Notes: generated from the letters alone by a model not told the origin. Numbered from the stretch's first letter, positions 26,644 through 36,208 are shown. The stretch is DNA of 64,000 nt from Bacillus_BD oryzisoli_A (GCF_043641075.1 NZ_JBHZRC010000008.1:124001-188000), one strand, 5' to 3'. Made by a program: numbers and translations.

Positions 26644-26738
26644 AGTAGAGAAGAGGATTAGAGACAGGCTGATGATTCCCCTAATAGATGCATGCCCTTC
26701 AAAATGATGAAATAGTTTAGAAATTATATAATTACCTA

Positions 26739-26753
26739 AAAATTCAGAAAAAT
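26739..26753. promoter_or_regulatory. Island palindrome, weak site upstream of the LLM gene
   Basis: AAAATTCAGAAAAAT fits the TTCAGAA centre of the island motif but has poorer arms. It is about 120 bases upstream of site C. Confidence 0.3.
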
Positions 26754-26859
26754 ACTGGAAGATAATCTAACAATAGAGTAGAATATGATTAATAATATTG
26801 ATACTGTATTAATAGTACTAACTCCAAACCTCCATTTAGACCGAATATGCTGTGTCGTG

Positions 26860-26874
26860 AATATTCCAAATATT
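26860..26874. promoter_or_regulatory. Island palindrome, site C (LLM gene)
   Basis: AATATTCCAAATATT is preceded by GTGTCGTG and followed by CTATCAT, as at sites A and B. It is 42 bases upstream of the TTG start of the LLM gene. Confidence 0.5.
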
Positions 26875-26915
26875 CTATCATTAGTATAGGTAAAGTAGTT
26901 GGAGGCGAGTCTGAC

Positions 26916-27998
26916 TTGAAATTTGGTATCTATGTTGAAATGCAAAATCCAAGAAGTAACCACAAGCCACATGCACAAATTTACAAGGAAGTTTTAGAGC
27001 AAATTGAACATGCTGATAAAGCTGGTTTTTCTACCTTTAATACATTGGAGCACCATTGGTTTGAAGAGTTCTCTATTTCAACCAATCCAATGGCCCTTTT
27101 CGCAGCTGCAGCACAAAGGACAAAACACATTCGCTTCAGAACATGCTCGCATGTATTGCCGCTTCATAACCCAATGGTGTTTGCTGGACAGGTGGCGGCC
27201 ACTGATATTCTGACAGGCGGTCGCTTTGAATTAGCTATCGGACGAGGCCATGCCTGGGTGTTTCCGAAGGCCTCCATTCCATTAGAGGAATCACGCGGCC
27301 GCTTTAATGAAAGCTTAGATATTCTTGAGCTGGCGTTGAAGGAGGAAACCTTCTCGTATCATGGGAAGTACTATGATGTGGAAAATGTCAGTGTTGTACC
27401 AAGACCCATTCAAATGCCGCACCCTAAAATCTATACAGGCGGCGCCAGTAATTTTAACTATGCAGTAGCAGGGCGGAAAGGGTACGGTGTATTAATCACC
27501 CCCATGCTGCCTCTTGAAAAAATGATCCACCAATTAGAGGTATACAAGGAAGCATGTGCGAAGCATGGCAATAAGCCAGAAATTATCTTCGTTCAAGCGC
27601 TGTACTTAGATGAAGACGGTGACCGCGCCCGTACCGAAGCAAAGGACTATATTCTACAGTTTATGAAAGGAAATGTCTCACCATCGAAAGACCTGCCTTC
27701 ACGGGAGGAAATGATGGCGAAGGATTTCGGCTTCTACGCCTCCGGTGCACTAGAATCATTAGCAACGATTCCATATCAGCAGCTAATTGATGAAGAGTAT
27801 GTTTGGGTTGGATCACCTGAAGAAATCAAGGAAAAGGTACAAAGGGTTGTTGACGCTGTTCCTGAGCTGTCTGAAATTGCTGTACTCTGTACCTTTGGCG
27901 GCTTAGAGCACTGGAAAACGATCCGTACACAGCAGCTTTTCAGTGAAAGGATTCGACCGGTAATCAAAAAAGATGAAGTAACGACAGCTTCTAAATAA
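26916..27998 (+). CDS. LLM-class flavin-dependent oxidoreductase
   Basis: A luciferase-like TIM-barrel protein of 360 residues: LKFGIYVEMQNP at the start, FSTFNTLEHHWFEEFSIS, AIGRGHAWVFPKA, IYTGGASNFNYAVAGRKGYG and ENVSVVPRPIQ. These enzymes use reduced flavin and O2 to oxidise or cleave small substrates. The frame opens at 26847, but that ATG lies inside palindrome C, so the TTG at 26916, ten bases after GGAGG, is taken as the start. A hairpin terminator follows. Partner reductase is probably the one at 14933. Confidence 0.87.
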   Translation: MKFGIYVEMQNPRSNHKPHAQIYKEVLEQIEHADKAGFSTFNTLEHHWFEEFSISTNPMALFAAAAQRTKHIRFRTCSHVLPLHNPMVFAGQVAATDILTGGRFELAIGRGHAWVFPKASIPLEESRGRFNESLDILELALKEETFSYHGKYYDVENVSVVPRPIQMPHPKIYTGGASNFNYAVAGRKGYGVLITPMLPLEKMIHQLEVYKEACAKHGNKPEIIFVQALYLDEDGDRARTEAKDYILQFMKGNVSPSKDLPSREEMMAKDFGFYASGALESLATIPYQQLIDEEYVWVGSPEEIKEKVQRVVDAVPELSEIAVLCTFGGLEHWKTIRTQQLFSERIRPVIKKDEVTTASK

Positions 27999-28004
27999 GT
28001 AAAA

Positions 28005-28046
28005 GCGCTGTTCCATAAGAGGGATTTTTATGGAACGGCGTTTTTT
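28005..28046 (+). terminator. Terminator of the LLM gene
   Basis: GCGCTGTTCCATAA pairs imperfectly with TTATGGAACGGCG and runs into TTTTTT. Confidence 0.8.
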
Positions 28047-28074
28047 ACAAGGATAGTGAGGTGACAAACAAAAC

Positions 28075-28362
28075 ATGATTCAGACCATTCGTATTGTTAA
28101 TGAATCTTTACTAACAAATCTTCCTGATAAAGCGTTCTTTGATTATTGTCATGAATGCTACGGTGTGAACCGCGGTGTCTATAATGTGATTGATCAATGG
28201 TTATATCAAAGCGGCAATCAAGCGATAGAGGCAAGACGTGATGCCATTCTTCACTTTTTGGATTATTTACAGCAGCAGGAGATAAAGAAATTTGGCAAGG
28301 GAGGCGTGAAAAGCTACTTAGAAGGATTTATGTCAAATCAAATGGGAAAAGAGGTTGGATGA
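28075..28362 (+). CDS. Small helical protein (95 aa) coupled to the V4R regulator
   Basis: The product is mainly helical (PDKAFFDYCHECYGVNRGVYN, then ILHFLDYLQQQEIKKFG) with no membrane segment and no family I recognise. It overlaps the start of the regulator gene by eight bases, so the two are translated together. The pairing suggests a partner, ligand sensor or anti-activator of the regulator, but this is inference. The ATG follows GTGAGGTGAC. Confidence 0.6.
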   Translation: MIQTIRIVNESLLTNLPDKAFFDYCHECYGVNRGVYNVIDQWLYQSGNQAIEARRDAILHFLDYLQQQEIKKFGKGGVKSYLEGFMSNQMGKEVG

Positions 28363-30277
28363 GTTGACTTCAGCTGAGAAAAAGCCATTAACAAATATCT
28401 TTTCTTTTTTTAATAATGGAGGGGATCATTACCTTCAGGAAAAGCGAATGATTCTTTCCAGTACAGATGCTTGGGGCGTTCTACGTAAGGATTTAATTGA
28501 TACGTTAGGTGTTCAGCGTGCCAAACGATTTCTCCTCCGCTATGGATGGAACTGCGGAAAGCATGAAGCAAGAATGCTAAAGGATATGATTGAGTGGGAA
28601 AGTGACATCGATTGGGTTGTGGCCGGTTCGCAAATGCACCAAATCGGAGGCCGTGTTTTTTCCTATCCGGAAGAATTTCATGTTGATATGAAAAAAGGAA
28701 CCTTTAACGTGACCGGCTACTGGATTGACTCCTATGAAGCCAAGCAGCATCTGCAGCATTATCCCCTCTACCATGAGCCGATTTGTTACTTTCTAATGGG
28801 GTATGGCGGCGGCTATAACAGTGAATGTCTCGGGAAAAAGGTCATTTTCAAAGAGACGCACTGTGTTGGCAAAGGGGATAAACAATGTCGCTATGTCGCT
28901 AAGACAGTAGACGAATGGGGAACTGAGATTGCGGATGAACTAATCAATTATGAGGAGCAGGATATCGCAGATGAACTCGATATCGTGTACCGCCGGGTCG
29001 AAAAACAAAGTGAAATCCTCCATATTGGTACATCGATTACGAAAAAATTAACATCGGCCCTGCTACAGGGGAAAGGGATGGATGTTTTTGCTGAGCTGCT
29101 GGCGAATGAATTGAAAACTCCAGTCTTCATCCATAACCAATATGTTGATTATATCGCACATTCTGTTCATGAAGGCTATAGCGATGAAGAGAAGCCAGAT
29201 GAGTTAAAGAAGATCGAAGCCTTCATTGAAAAGCAATGTCATAACCGCAGCTTGACGCAAACAGAAGCCTTTACACTAGAGACCCACCAGCATATCCTAA
29301 TTTCCCCGATTATTATTCAAAATGATGTCTATGGTTATATCTCCATCGTACGAGAAGGGAGAAGCTTTGGCGATGCTGAGATTGACTTTTTAGAAAGGGC
29401 AGCCAGTATCTGCGCCGTTAAAATGTTAAATGAGCGGACGGCCATTCAAACAGAGGAAAGCATGAAGGGAGACCTCTTGGAGGAGCTTTTTAAAGGAGAA
29501 ATTGACCCTGATAATATTATCAAACGTTTCTCCTACTTTGGCTATAACATCAACCAGCCGCAATATGTTGTAATTATAGATTTTCAGGATACAGAGGTTT
29601 TTACCCATGATGAGAATAAAACACAAAGTACCGTGAAGAACATCATGGACTATTTTAACCGAGAGGAAATGCATTACAATACGAACTTTGTCAAGCTAGT
29701 GAAGTATAATCGTGCCGCTATCCTAATACCCACAGAGTACCTCGACAAGAAAAAGACAACGATCAAGCAATTTGCCCAGGTCTGCTATGAAATGGTCAAT
29801 CTCAATAATGAAAAGAACCCGTACTATATCGGAGTCAGCAAGCTTTGTAAGGATGTTGGCCAGTACGGGAAAAAATTTAAAGAGGCCAAAAAGGCGATTG
29901 ACATGGCGAAAGCAAAAAACAGGGTTATGAATGCAGCCAATTACGGTGTCGTCCATGCAGATGAGTTAGGGCATATTATGATCTTAATGGATGCAAGGCA
30001 GCCCGAGGAATTATTGGAGTATGCTCATGAGTTTCTATCAAACCTGAAGGCCTATGATGAAAAGAACTCCTCGGAGCTGTTACGAACACTCTATTATTAT
30101 ATTGAAAATGAATGCAATCTCCATAAAACCGCTCGAGAAATGAATGTTTCCATCAGCGGGATGAGATACCGCATCAATCGCATTGAAGAACTAATAGAGA
30201 TTGATTTATCGAAAGCATCATCAAAATTTGAGATACAGCTCTCATTACAAACGTATATGGCCTTTAACCTTATTTAA
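28355..30277 (+). CDS. XylR_N/V4R-sensor PucR-type transcriptional regulator, copy 1
   Basis: A 640-residue fusion. Residues about 20-110 match the XylR N-terminal sensor (WGVLRKDLIDTLGVQRAKRF). Residues 125-195 form a V4R small-molecule domain (HEPICYFLMGYGGGYNSECL ... CVGKGDKQCRY). A GAF-like or CdaR-like middle follows, and a PucR C-terminal helix-turn-helix (NECNLHKTAREMNVSISGMR) ends it. XylR_N/V4R domains sense aromatic ligands in XylR/DmpR, which drive sigma-54; here they are joined to a sigma-A-type PucR output. TTG 28355 is the likely start. Candidate target: the island palindrome. Confidence 0.85.
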   Translation: MDELTSAEKKPLTNIFSFFNNGGDHYLQEKRMILSSTDAWGVLRKDLIDTLGVQRAKRFLLRYGWNCGKHEARMLKDMIEWESDIDWVVAGSQMHQIGGRVFSYPEEFHVDMKKGTFNVTGYWIDSYEAKQHLQHYPLYHEPICYFLMGYGGGYNSECLGKKVIFKETHCVGKGDKQCRYVAKTVDEWGTEIADELINYEEQDIADELDIVYRRVEKQSEILHIGTSITKKLTSALLQGKGMDVFAELLANELKTPVFIHNQYVDYIAHSVHEGYSDEEKPDELKKIEAFIEKQCHNRSLTQTEAFTLETHQHILISPIIIQNDVYGYISIVREGRSFGDAEIDFLERAASICAVKMLNERTAIQTEESMKGDLLEELFKGEIDPDNIIKRFSYFGYNINQPQYVVIIDFQDTEVFTHDENKTQSTVKNIMDYFNREEMHYNTNFVKLVKYNRAAILIPTEYLDKKKTTIKQFAQVCYEMVNLNNEKNPYYIGVSKLCKDVGQYGKKFKEAKKAIDMAKAKNRVMNAANYGVVHADELGHIMILMDARQPEELLEYAHEFLSNLKAYDEKNSSELLRTLYYYIENECNLHKTAREMNVSISGMRYRINRIEELIEIDLSKASSKFEIQLSLQTYMAFNLI

Positions 30278-30442
30278 TTAATGAACCTGAGGTGTGTGTA
30301 CCTTACATCCGCAGCTAAAAAGTACCCAGAATATTATAAATTATTATCGAGAAGCTTGCCTCTCTTTCATAGCTTCTATTTTCATATAAAAAAATAGAAG
30401 CCCTTTATTTTTTCAAAATGAAAGGCTTACGGAGTGATGGGA

Positions 30443-31102
30443 TTGACTTTAACTAGAAATACGATTATTCGGATTGCCTTCTATCTCATCGGCATTCTGC
30501 TGCTCTCCTTTGGACTCAGCTGCTCGATAAATTCTCAGCTTGGAGCGGCCCCCATGCCATCCATGCAGGTTGGCCTGCAGCAAACCGTCGGGCTGACGGT
30601 TGGAAGCTGGGAATTTATTATGGGATCTGTTTTTGTGACCATTATGGCTGTCGTCCGACGCAGCCGGCCTGATTTACTGGCCTTTCTCACTTCCTTTTTG
30701 ACTGGTTTAGGTATTGATATGTGGCTGTATGTTTCGAAGCAGGTCTATATTCCAGACCAATTGGCAGGTCGTATATTGTTCCTTTGTTTTGGGTTAGTCT
30801 TCATCAGTCTAGGTATATCACTTTATCTTCAAGCAAAGTTTTCACCTGCGCCGTCTGATGGCATGATCATCCTGCTTGAGGAAATCTGGCATCTGAAACG
30901 GCAGACATCAAGAACCATTTTTTCAGCAATGATTGTTCTGCTCGCGTTTTTCTTAAGCGGGCCTGTCGGAATTGGTACGTTGATTATGGTCGTATCGCTT
31001 GGCCCCATTGTCGCGTTCTTTTACCCTCGAATGGAGCAGCTTTTTCTAAGGTTAATTGAAAAGGATCAGACTGTTATTCAAACGATTAATAAGGAGGGTT
31101 GA
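30443..31102 (+). CDS. YczE/YitT-like integral membrane protein
   Basis: Five to six membrane segments with LGAAPMPSMQVGLQQTVGLTVGSWEF near the start and KFSPAPSDGMIILL in the middle. These match the YczE-like group (membrane proteins related to YitT). The role of the family is unclear. The TTG at 30443, nine bases after GGAG, is the likely start; ATG 30437 is another option. It lies between the regulator and MHS transporter genes and has its own terminator. Confidence 0.75.
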   Translation: MTLTRNTIIRIAFYLIGILLLSFGLSCSINSQLGAAPMPSMQVGLQQTVGLTVGSWEFIMGSVFVTIMAVVRRSRPDLLAFLTSFLTGLGIDMWLYVSKQVYIPDQLAGRILFLCFGLVFISLGISLYLQAKFSPAPSDGMIILLEEIWHLKRQTSRTIFSAMIVLLAFFLSGPVGIGTLIMVVSLGPIVAFFYPRMEQLFLRLIEKDQTVIQTINKEG

Positions 31103-31112
31103 GGATGTTGTG

Positions 31113-31141
31113 AAAAAAACATAGGAGTTCCTGTGTTTTTT
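31113..31141 (+). terminator. Terminator of the YczE-like gene
   Basis: AAAAAAACATAGGA pairs with TCCTGTGTTTTTT; the T-run forms part of the stem. Confidence 0.7.
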
Positions 31142-31221
31142 CGTCACGTTTCTTTCTAAAACGATTAATTAACAAGGGAATCGCATTTTTCTAACCAAAC
31201 AATACAGAATAATCTATATTT

Positions 31222-31268
31222 TCCTACAGAATATGTAGGATACGAAGATACTGAATTTTCAGTATAAT
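31222..31268. promoter_or_regulatory. Double palindrome, site D (MHS transporter promoter)
   Basis: TCCTACA-N5-TGTAGGA (31222-31240) is followed by the perfect 18-bp palindrome ATACTGAATTTTCAGTAT (31248-31265), which overlaps the island motif AATTTTCAGTATAAT (31254-31268). It lies about 130 bases upstream of the transporter start. Confidence 0.55.
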
Positions 31269-31396
31269 TATTTTACAACTTAACGATAGTAAAAAGGGGT
31301 GGAAGTATAAGTCCTACTAGAAATCGAAAAATCATTCAAACGTAGTAACGTGGGTAGTCTTGTCCCCTCAATCTATTAATCTTCGGAGGTGTTGGT

Positions 31397-32746
31397 ATGT
31401 CTAACGTGAATAGAAGTGAAATTTCAGACAAGAAGATGGCCAGAAGGGCTCTGGTAGGGTCTACCTCTGGAGCTATTATCGAATGGTATGACTTTTCGCT
31501 TTATGCTATGGCATCTGCTGTAGTGTTTCCCAAATTGTTCTTCCCAAATACAGACCCGTTTATTGCAACCATTCTATCATTCGCGACCTTTGCAACTGGC
31601 TTCTTAGCAAGGCCGATAGGAGCAATTATTTTTGGTCATTTTGGTGATAAAATTGGACGCAAGAACGCATTGATAGTCACGTTGTGGATGATGGGATTGA
31701 GCAGTGCAGCAATGGGGTTAATCCCCAGCTACGATACAATTGGAATATGGGCTCCAATCCTTCTTGTTTTGATGAGATTAATACAAGGAGTTGGAGTTGG
31801 AGGCGAATGGGCAGGCTCCATCCTATTATCAATGGAATGGGGAAAGAAGAAGCAGCAAGGGCTTATGGCGAGTATTCCCAATGCGGGGGTAGGGGCTGGG
31901 ATGCTTCTATCATCAGCAGTTGTAGGATTGAGTATCACGCTTGCAGGGGATAGCTTTTATACATGGGGATGGAGAGTTCCCTTTTTAGGAAGTTTATTGC
32001 TATTAGTTGCAGGACTAATTATTCGTGCAAAAATTACAGAAACACCATCATTCCGCAAAGTTCAAGATGGGGCAGCCGTTTCAAAATTTCCAATTGTGGA
32101 GGTTATGAAACAACATCCTAAACAAGTACTCTATACTGGATTAGCTAAATTAGCTGAACATACGCCATTTGCTATCTACACGACATTCTTAATCAATTAC
32201 AGTATCAATCATTATAATGTAAGTTCATCCTTTATGGTCAATGCCAATACCGTGGCAAGTTTATTATTATGCTTATTCATCCCATTATTTGGTTACCTTT
32301 CTGATAAAGTGGGAATTAAACGCCTTTATATGATAGGTATTGCTGCAACCTTTGTTTGGGGATTTATCTTTGTAGGTTTAGTCAATACAGGTGTGTCCTC
32401 TCTTATTGTAGCCGCCATGCTCATTTCAATGGTTCCTTTCTGTACGATGACGGGGGCTCTTCCAGCTTTAGCTTCACAGGCATTCCCAGCCCGCTTACGA
32501 TATAGCGGTGCTTCATTAGGGACACAGATTCCTGCCATCTTTGCAGGAGGGATTGCACCAATGGTTTGTACCTATTTGATACAAGCAACAGGAACCTTTT
32601 ATTCCATCGGAATTTACATTGCGGTAGTGTCTGTTCTTGGCTTTATCGGAACGAGCAAACTTAAGAATTTTTCAAATGAAAATGCGGTAAGTACAGACAA
32701 CCAAAGTAGTATGATGATAGATACGACGAAAGATGTAAAAGCATAA
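31397..32746 (+). CDS. MHS-family MFS transporter (metabolite:H+ symporter)
   Basis: A 449-residue, twelve-helix protein with the MHS pattern: GSTSGAIIEWYDFSLYAMAS in helix 1, FGHFGDKIGRKNALI between helices 2 and 3, RLIQGVGVGGEWAGS in helix 4, and ETPSFRKV after helix 6. Family members import carboxylates such as shikimate, alpha-ketoglutarate, citrate or aromatic acids. With palindrome D in its promoter it probably belongs to the island regulon. RBS GGAGGTG precedes the ATG. Confidence 0.9.
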   Translation: MSNVNRSEISDKKMARRALVGSTSGAIIEWYDFSLYAMASAVVFPKLFFPNTDPFIATILSFATFATGFLARPIGAIIFGHFGDKIGRKNALIVTLWMMGLSSAAMGLIPSYDTIGIWAPILLVLMRLIQGVGVGGEWAGSILLSMEWGKKKQQGLMASIPNAGVGAGMLLSSAVVGLSITLAGDSFYTWGWRVPFLGSLLLLVAGLIIRAKITETPSFRKVQDGAAVSKFPIVEVMKQHPKQVLYTGLAKLAEHTPFAIYTTFLINYSINHYNVSSSFMVNANTVASLLLCLFIPLFGYLSDKVGIKRLYMIGIAATFVWGFIFVGLVNTGVSSLIVAAMLISMVPFCTMTGALPALASQAFPARLRYSGASLGTQIPAIFAGGIAPMVCTYLIQATGTFYSIGIYIAVVSVLGFIGTSKLKNFSNENAVSTDNQSSMMIDTTKDVKA

Positions 32747-32786
32747 TCATGTTCATAAAAACAGGAATGCTTAAGTAAGGGTAAAG

Positions 32787-32822
32787 AAATGTCCTTCCTC
32801 CAATCGGTGAAGGACATTTTTT
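32787..32822. terminator. Terminator between the convergent MHS and regulator genes
   Basis: AAATGTCCTTC and GAAGGACATTT pair perfectly and a T-run follows on the plus strand. Confidence 0.85.
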
Positions 32823-32830
32823 GTGAAAAA

Positions 32831-34786
32831 TCATAGACCTATCGGATCTTCTCCTTGTTCCAATAGGATGTCTGATAGTTTTCCAAAAGCAATATAGATA
32901 TCCAAGGCCATTTGTACCTCACGCCGAGTAACAGAATCCATCATATCGATGTTAAATCGTTCTTTTATGTTTACAAGGCGGTACCGCATTCCGCCAATTG
33001 ATAGATTAAGGATGCGGGCGGTTTTATGCAAATTACATTCATTATTTAAATAAAAATAAAGAGTTTTCAACAGCTCAGATGATTTTTGCCTATCGTAGTC
33101 AAAGATGGAGCCTAGGATGCTATCAGCATAGTTCTCTAATTCCTGCGGATTTCGCGCATCCAATAGGATTGAGATATGTCCAATCGCCGAGAATAAGAAC
33201 ACCTGCTGTTTAAGCTGATTGATTTGAGCGATTTCCAATGCCTTATTAGCCTGTTTGTATGCTTCATGGGATTTATACATACTTGGACATATATTGCTTA
33301 TTCCGATGAGTGGGAGTGCAGAGGGTAATTTCTTTTTCACTTCTTTTAAAATGGTAGCCGCGAATTTCTCTTCACTCATATTGTAAGCCTTAAGTAAATC
33401 CACGGAAATCAGGGCCTGAATCTGTCCAAAGGAATGCGAGATTAATATATTTTCTCCCTTAATAGGAGATGAATATTTCCTAAGGATAGTTATAATGACT
33501 TCTTTTTCATCCATTACAAATTCATCCTTTTGAAAGGATAGATTTTGTAAGCTAAAAATAAACACATAATGAGGTTTGTTAATTTTATAACCTAGCAGTG
33601 ATAGCTTTTTCGTTATGTTAGATTCTAAATTTGGCTTCGTTAAGACCTCATCTAGCAGCTCTCCTCTCATTCGCTGCTCTGTATCAATAGCTGTTTTTTC
33701 ATTTAGAATATGAAGAGCACAAATATTTGCTGCTCGTTCAGCAAAAGAGGACTCTAGTTCTTCCGTTTCTTTTGAATTTTTAATGATCGAAATATACCCA
33801 TACTCACGGTTTTGTACAATGATAGGTGTGATTAACGGATAATGGGAAAAATTGATTTCCTTTAAAAAGTTAAGCTGTATCGTAATTTGCTGCTTTAACA
33901 TGTTATTGATTTTATCCTGGTCTGATACGTTAAGATTTTCCTTGTTCTCAATAATGTTTTTTAAGGAATAATCATGAATATCTCCATATTCTGATAGGGT
34001 ATCAAAATCCTTATTAGAAATAACAATTCCGCAATTCAAGCTGCGGCCGAGTGTCTGAGCGATCGAGTCAAGCCCTTTCCCCTGTAAGACAATTTCTGTC
34101 AATTGGTGACTTAACAAGTTTCCTCTTTTTAACATTTCACTCTGCCTTTCAATTCGTTTATGTGCTAGATCTAGTTCATCCCTAATATCCTCGCGTTCAT
34201 AGTCAACCAATTCAGGTGAAATGTCACCCCCCCAAAGATCTAGTGTTTTTCCAATAAAACGACAATGTGGATCGCCCTTCCCGATACACTCTACCTCTTG
34301 ATACACCACCTTTGCTCCCAGAGAGGTACTGCAGTAGCCACTTGCATATCCCTCAAGAAAATAGCAGACAGGCTCAGAATGAATCGGGAAGTGCTGCAAA
34401 TAGTGTTGGGCCTCATAAGAATCCTTCCAATATCCTTCCACATCCAATTCCTGGTTTTCGATATCGATATGAACTTTAATCGGAACGGAGGTTGCCCGAC
34501 CGGTAATGCCATGCATGGTGATACCTCCCATAATCCATTCCTTATGACTTTCTTGATTAAACATGTCCTTCAGCATTAAGGCCTCGTGCCTACCGCATTG
34601 ATAGCCAAAACGTAATAGAAAGCGTTTGGCTCTTTCAATTCCTAGAGCTAATACTAAATCCTTGTTTAACGCACCCCAGGCATCGGCACTTGAGATGAAC
34701 ATTCGGTTAGACCGAAGAAAGTTGCCATTCTCAGGGTTCATTTTAAATAAATCGCTAAAGGTAAGTGTGTTTGCTTTTATCGCCAT
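32831..34786 (-). CDS. XylR_N/V4R-sensor PucR-type transcriptional regulator, copy 2
   Basis: A 651-residue paralogue of the gene at 28355 with the same order: XylR_N (WGALNKDLVLALGIERAKRF), V4R (SEPVCYFLEGYASGYCSTSL ... CIGKGDPHCRF), a GAF-like middle and a PucR helix-turn-helix (NECNLHKTARILNLSIGGMR). DNA-binding ends are very alike; sensor parts differ more, so the two may bind similar sites but different inducers. It is transcribed away from the thiolase operon, sharing a 243-base control region with palindromes at 34840 and 34958. Confidence 0.86.
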   Translation of the reverse strand: MAIKANTLTFSDLFKMNPENGNFLRSNRMFISSADAWGALNKDLVLALGIERAKRFLLRFGYQCGRHEALMLKDMFNQESHKEWIMGGITMHGITGRATSVPIKVHIDIENQELDVEGYWKDSYEAQHYLQHFPIHSEPVCYFLEGYASGYCSTSLGAKVVYQEVECIGKGDPHCRFIGKTLDLWGGDISPELVDYEREDIRDELDLAHKRIERQSEMLKRGNLLSHQLTEIVLQGKGLDSIAQTLGRSLNCGIVISNKDFDTLSEYGDIHDYSLKNIIENKENLNVSDQDKINNMLKQQITIQLNFLKEINFSHYPLITPIIVQNREYGYISIIKNSKETEELESSFAERAANICALHILNEKTAIDTEQRMRGELLDEVLTKPNLESNITKKLSLLGYKINKPHYVFIFSLQNLSFQKDEFVMDEKEVIITILRKYSSPIKGENILISHSFGQIQALISVDLLKAYNMSEEKFAATILKEVKKKLPSALPLIGISNICPSMYKSHEAYKQANKALEIAQINQLKQQVFLFSAIGHISILLDARNPQELENYADSILGSIFDYDRQKSSELLKTLYFYLNNECNLHKTARILNLSIGGMRYRLVNIKERFNIDMMDSVTRREVQMALDIYIAFGKLSDILLEQGEDPIGL

Positions 34787-34839
34787 TTAGTGCCCTCCAA
34801 ACGAATTGATGATTGATTACTATCATAACATAAAGATTG

Positions 34840-34854
34840 AATTTTCTGTAAAAA
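34840..34854. promoter_or_regulatory. Island palindrome, half-site E2 (regulator copy 2 side)
   Basis: AATTTTCTGTAAAAA shares the left half of the island motif, 54 bases upstream of the regulator start. It may serve autoregulation. Confidence 0.35.
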
Positions 34855-34957
34855 TTACCACTACAAACTATACGTTTCGGCTGTAAAAATCAATTTTTCC
34901 TACCTAATCGTGAATTGTTTCCTTTCCTTTAAATTATTAAGATGTAAATATAAATTT

Positions 34958-34972
34958 AATTTTCTGAATAAT
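34958..34972. promoter_or_regulatory. Island palindrome, site E (thiolase operon)
   Basis: AATTTTCTGAATAAT lies 58 bases upstream of the thiolase start. About 38 bases further upstream is the shared box TTTTTCCTACCTAA followed by ATTGTTT (34894-34920). Confidence 0.5.
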
Positions 34973-35029
34973 TTGGAAAACACCAAAAATAAATGAAGTT
35001 TTTCATTTAAATGTAAAGGGGAATGAAGG

Positions 35030-36208
35030 ATGAGACGTTCATTAAGTGATCAGGTTTGCATAGTCGGGGTAGGTGAAACAGATTACGTAAGAGGAACAGA
35101 TAAATCATTAACTCAATTGTTAACGGAAGCCGCTGTAAACGCTTGTAAGGATGCTGGAATTCATCCATCTGAAATCGATGGTGTCATCAATCCATGGAGA
35201 TATAATGTCCGCTGTGAAGATTTAGTTGCTGGATTAGGGATTAAAGAACTTAAATTCAGCGGTAGAAGCGAAATGGGGGGCGCAAGTGCCGTTGCAGCCA
35301 TCCAGCAGGCTGCTCTTGCTGTTGAACATGGTGTAGCAGAATACGTGGTTGTCACGACTGGTCAGAAAGGTTTCTCAGGACCGAGATTAGGAGGAACGGA
35401 TCCGAGAATACTAGATTTTAATAATACCATTATGCCAAATCCAGAGTATCGCGATAATATGGAATACCCATACGGTTTAATGGTTCCAATGCAATATTTC
35501 TCCCTACATGCTAACCGCTGGTTCTATGAATATAATCCAGACCCAATCGGTATGCAAATTGTAGCCATGACCTGCCGCGAGCATGCTCAAAATAATAGCA
35601 AGGCCTATATGAAAGGCAGGGTTATGACCGAGGAAGACTATCAAAACTCTCCGATGCTAGTTAATCCTTTTCGCTTATTCGATTGCTCTTTAGAGGTAGA
35701 TGGAGCTGGTGCCGTGATTGTCACATCAAAGCGCAATGCCCACCGTTTCAAAAAGCCTGTCTATATCGCCGGAATTGCGGAAGGACATGCGAACCAGCCT
35801 GATGATATGCCAACTCGTCCGGATATTTTAGACATGGGGATTAAATATGCAGCACCAAGAGCCTTTGAGATGGCCGGCATCTCAAGAGATGAGATTGATT
35901 TTGCTGAAATCTATGATTGCTTTACGTTTATCGTCTTACGTCAAATTGAGGAAATGGGTTTTTGTGAAAGAGGAGAAGCGCCTGAGTTTGTCAAAAATGG
36001 ACGAATTACGTATGGCGGACAATTGCCGATTAATACGCATGGAGGCTTATTATCACAAGCGCATATCGTGGGAATTAATCATGTGGTTGAAGCAGTCCAT
36101 CAGTTACGAGGCGAAGCAGGAGCCGCACAGGTAGAGGATGCAAAAATAGGGTTAGTGACAGGGTATGGCGATATGGGTGATGGCTCCATTGCCATTTTAC
36201 ACAATTAA
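35030..36208 (+). CDS. Thiolase-fold lipid-transfer-type protein (Ltp/SCP-x-like)
   Basis: The 392-residue product follows the SCP-x/Ltp thiolase pattern: VCIVGVGETDYVRGTDKS, an active-site segment SEMGGASAVAAIQQAA, IYDCFTFIVLRQIEEMGFC and PINTHGGLLSQAH. The place of the usual nucleophilic Cys appears to be Gly in EMGGAS, whereas the later Cys and His are kept. Ltp2-type proteins with a DUF35 partner act as retro-aldolases in steroid side-chain loss; a DUF35 gene follows 33 bases later. Claisen or retro-aldol cleavage of a CoA-linked side chain is therefore possible. Confidence 0.85.
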   Translation: MRRSLSDQVCIVGVGETDYVRGTDKSLTQLLTEAAVNACKDAGIHPSEIDGVINPWRYNVRCEDLVAGLGIKELKFSGRSEMGGASAVAAIQQAALAVEHGVAEYVVVTTGQKGFSGPRLGGTDPRILDFNNTIMPNPEYRDNMEYPYGLMVPMQYFSLHANRWFYEYNPDPIGMQIVAMTCREHAQNNSKAYMKGRVMTEEDYQNSPMLVNPFRLFDCSLEVDGAGAVIVTSKRNAHRFKKPVYIAGIAEGHANQPDDMPTRPDILDMGIKYAAPRAFEMAGISRDEIDFAEIYDCFTFIVLRQIEEMGFCERGEAPEFVKNGRITYGGQLPINTHGGLLSQAHIVGINHVVEAVHQLRGEAGAAQVEDAKIGLVTGYGDMGDGSIAILHN

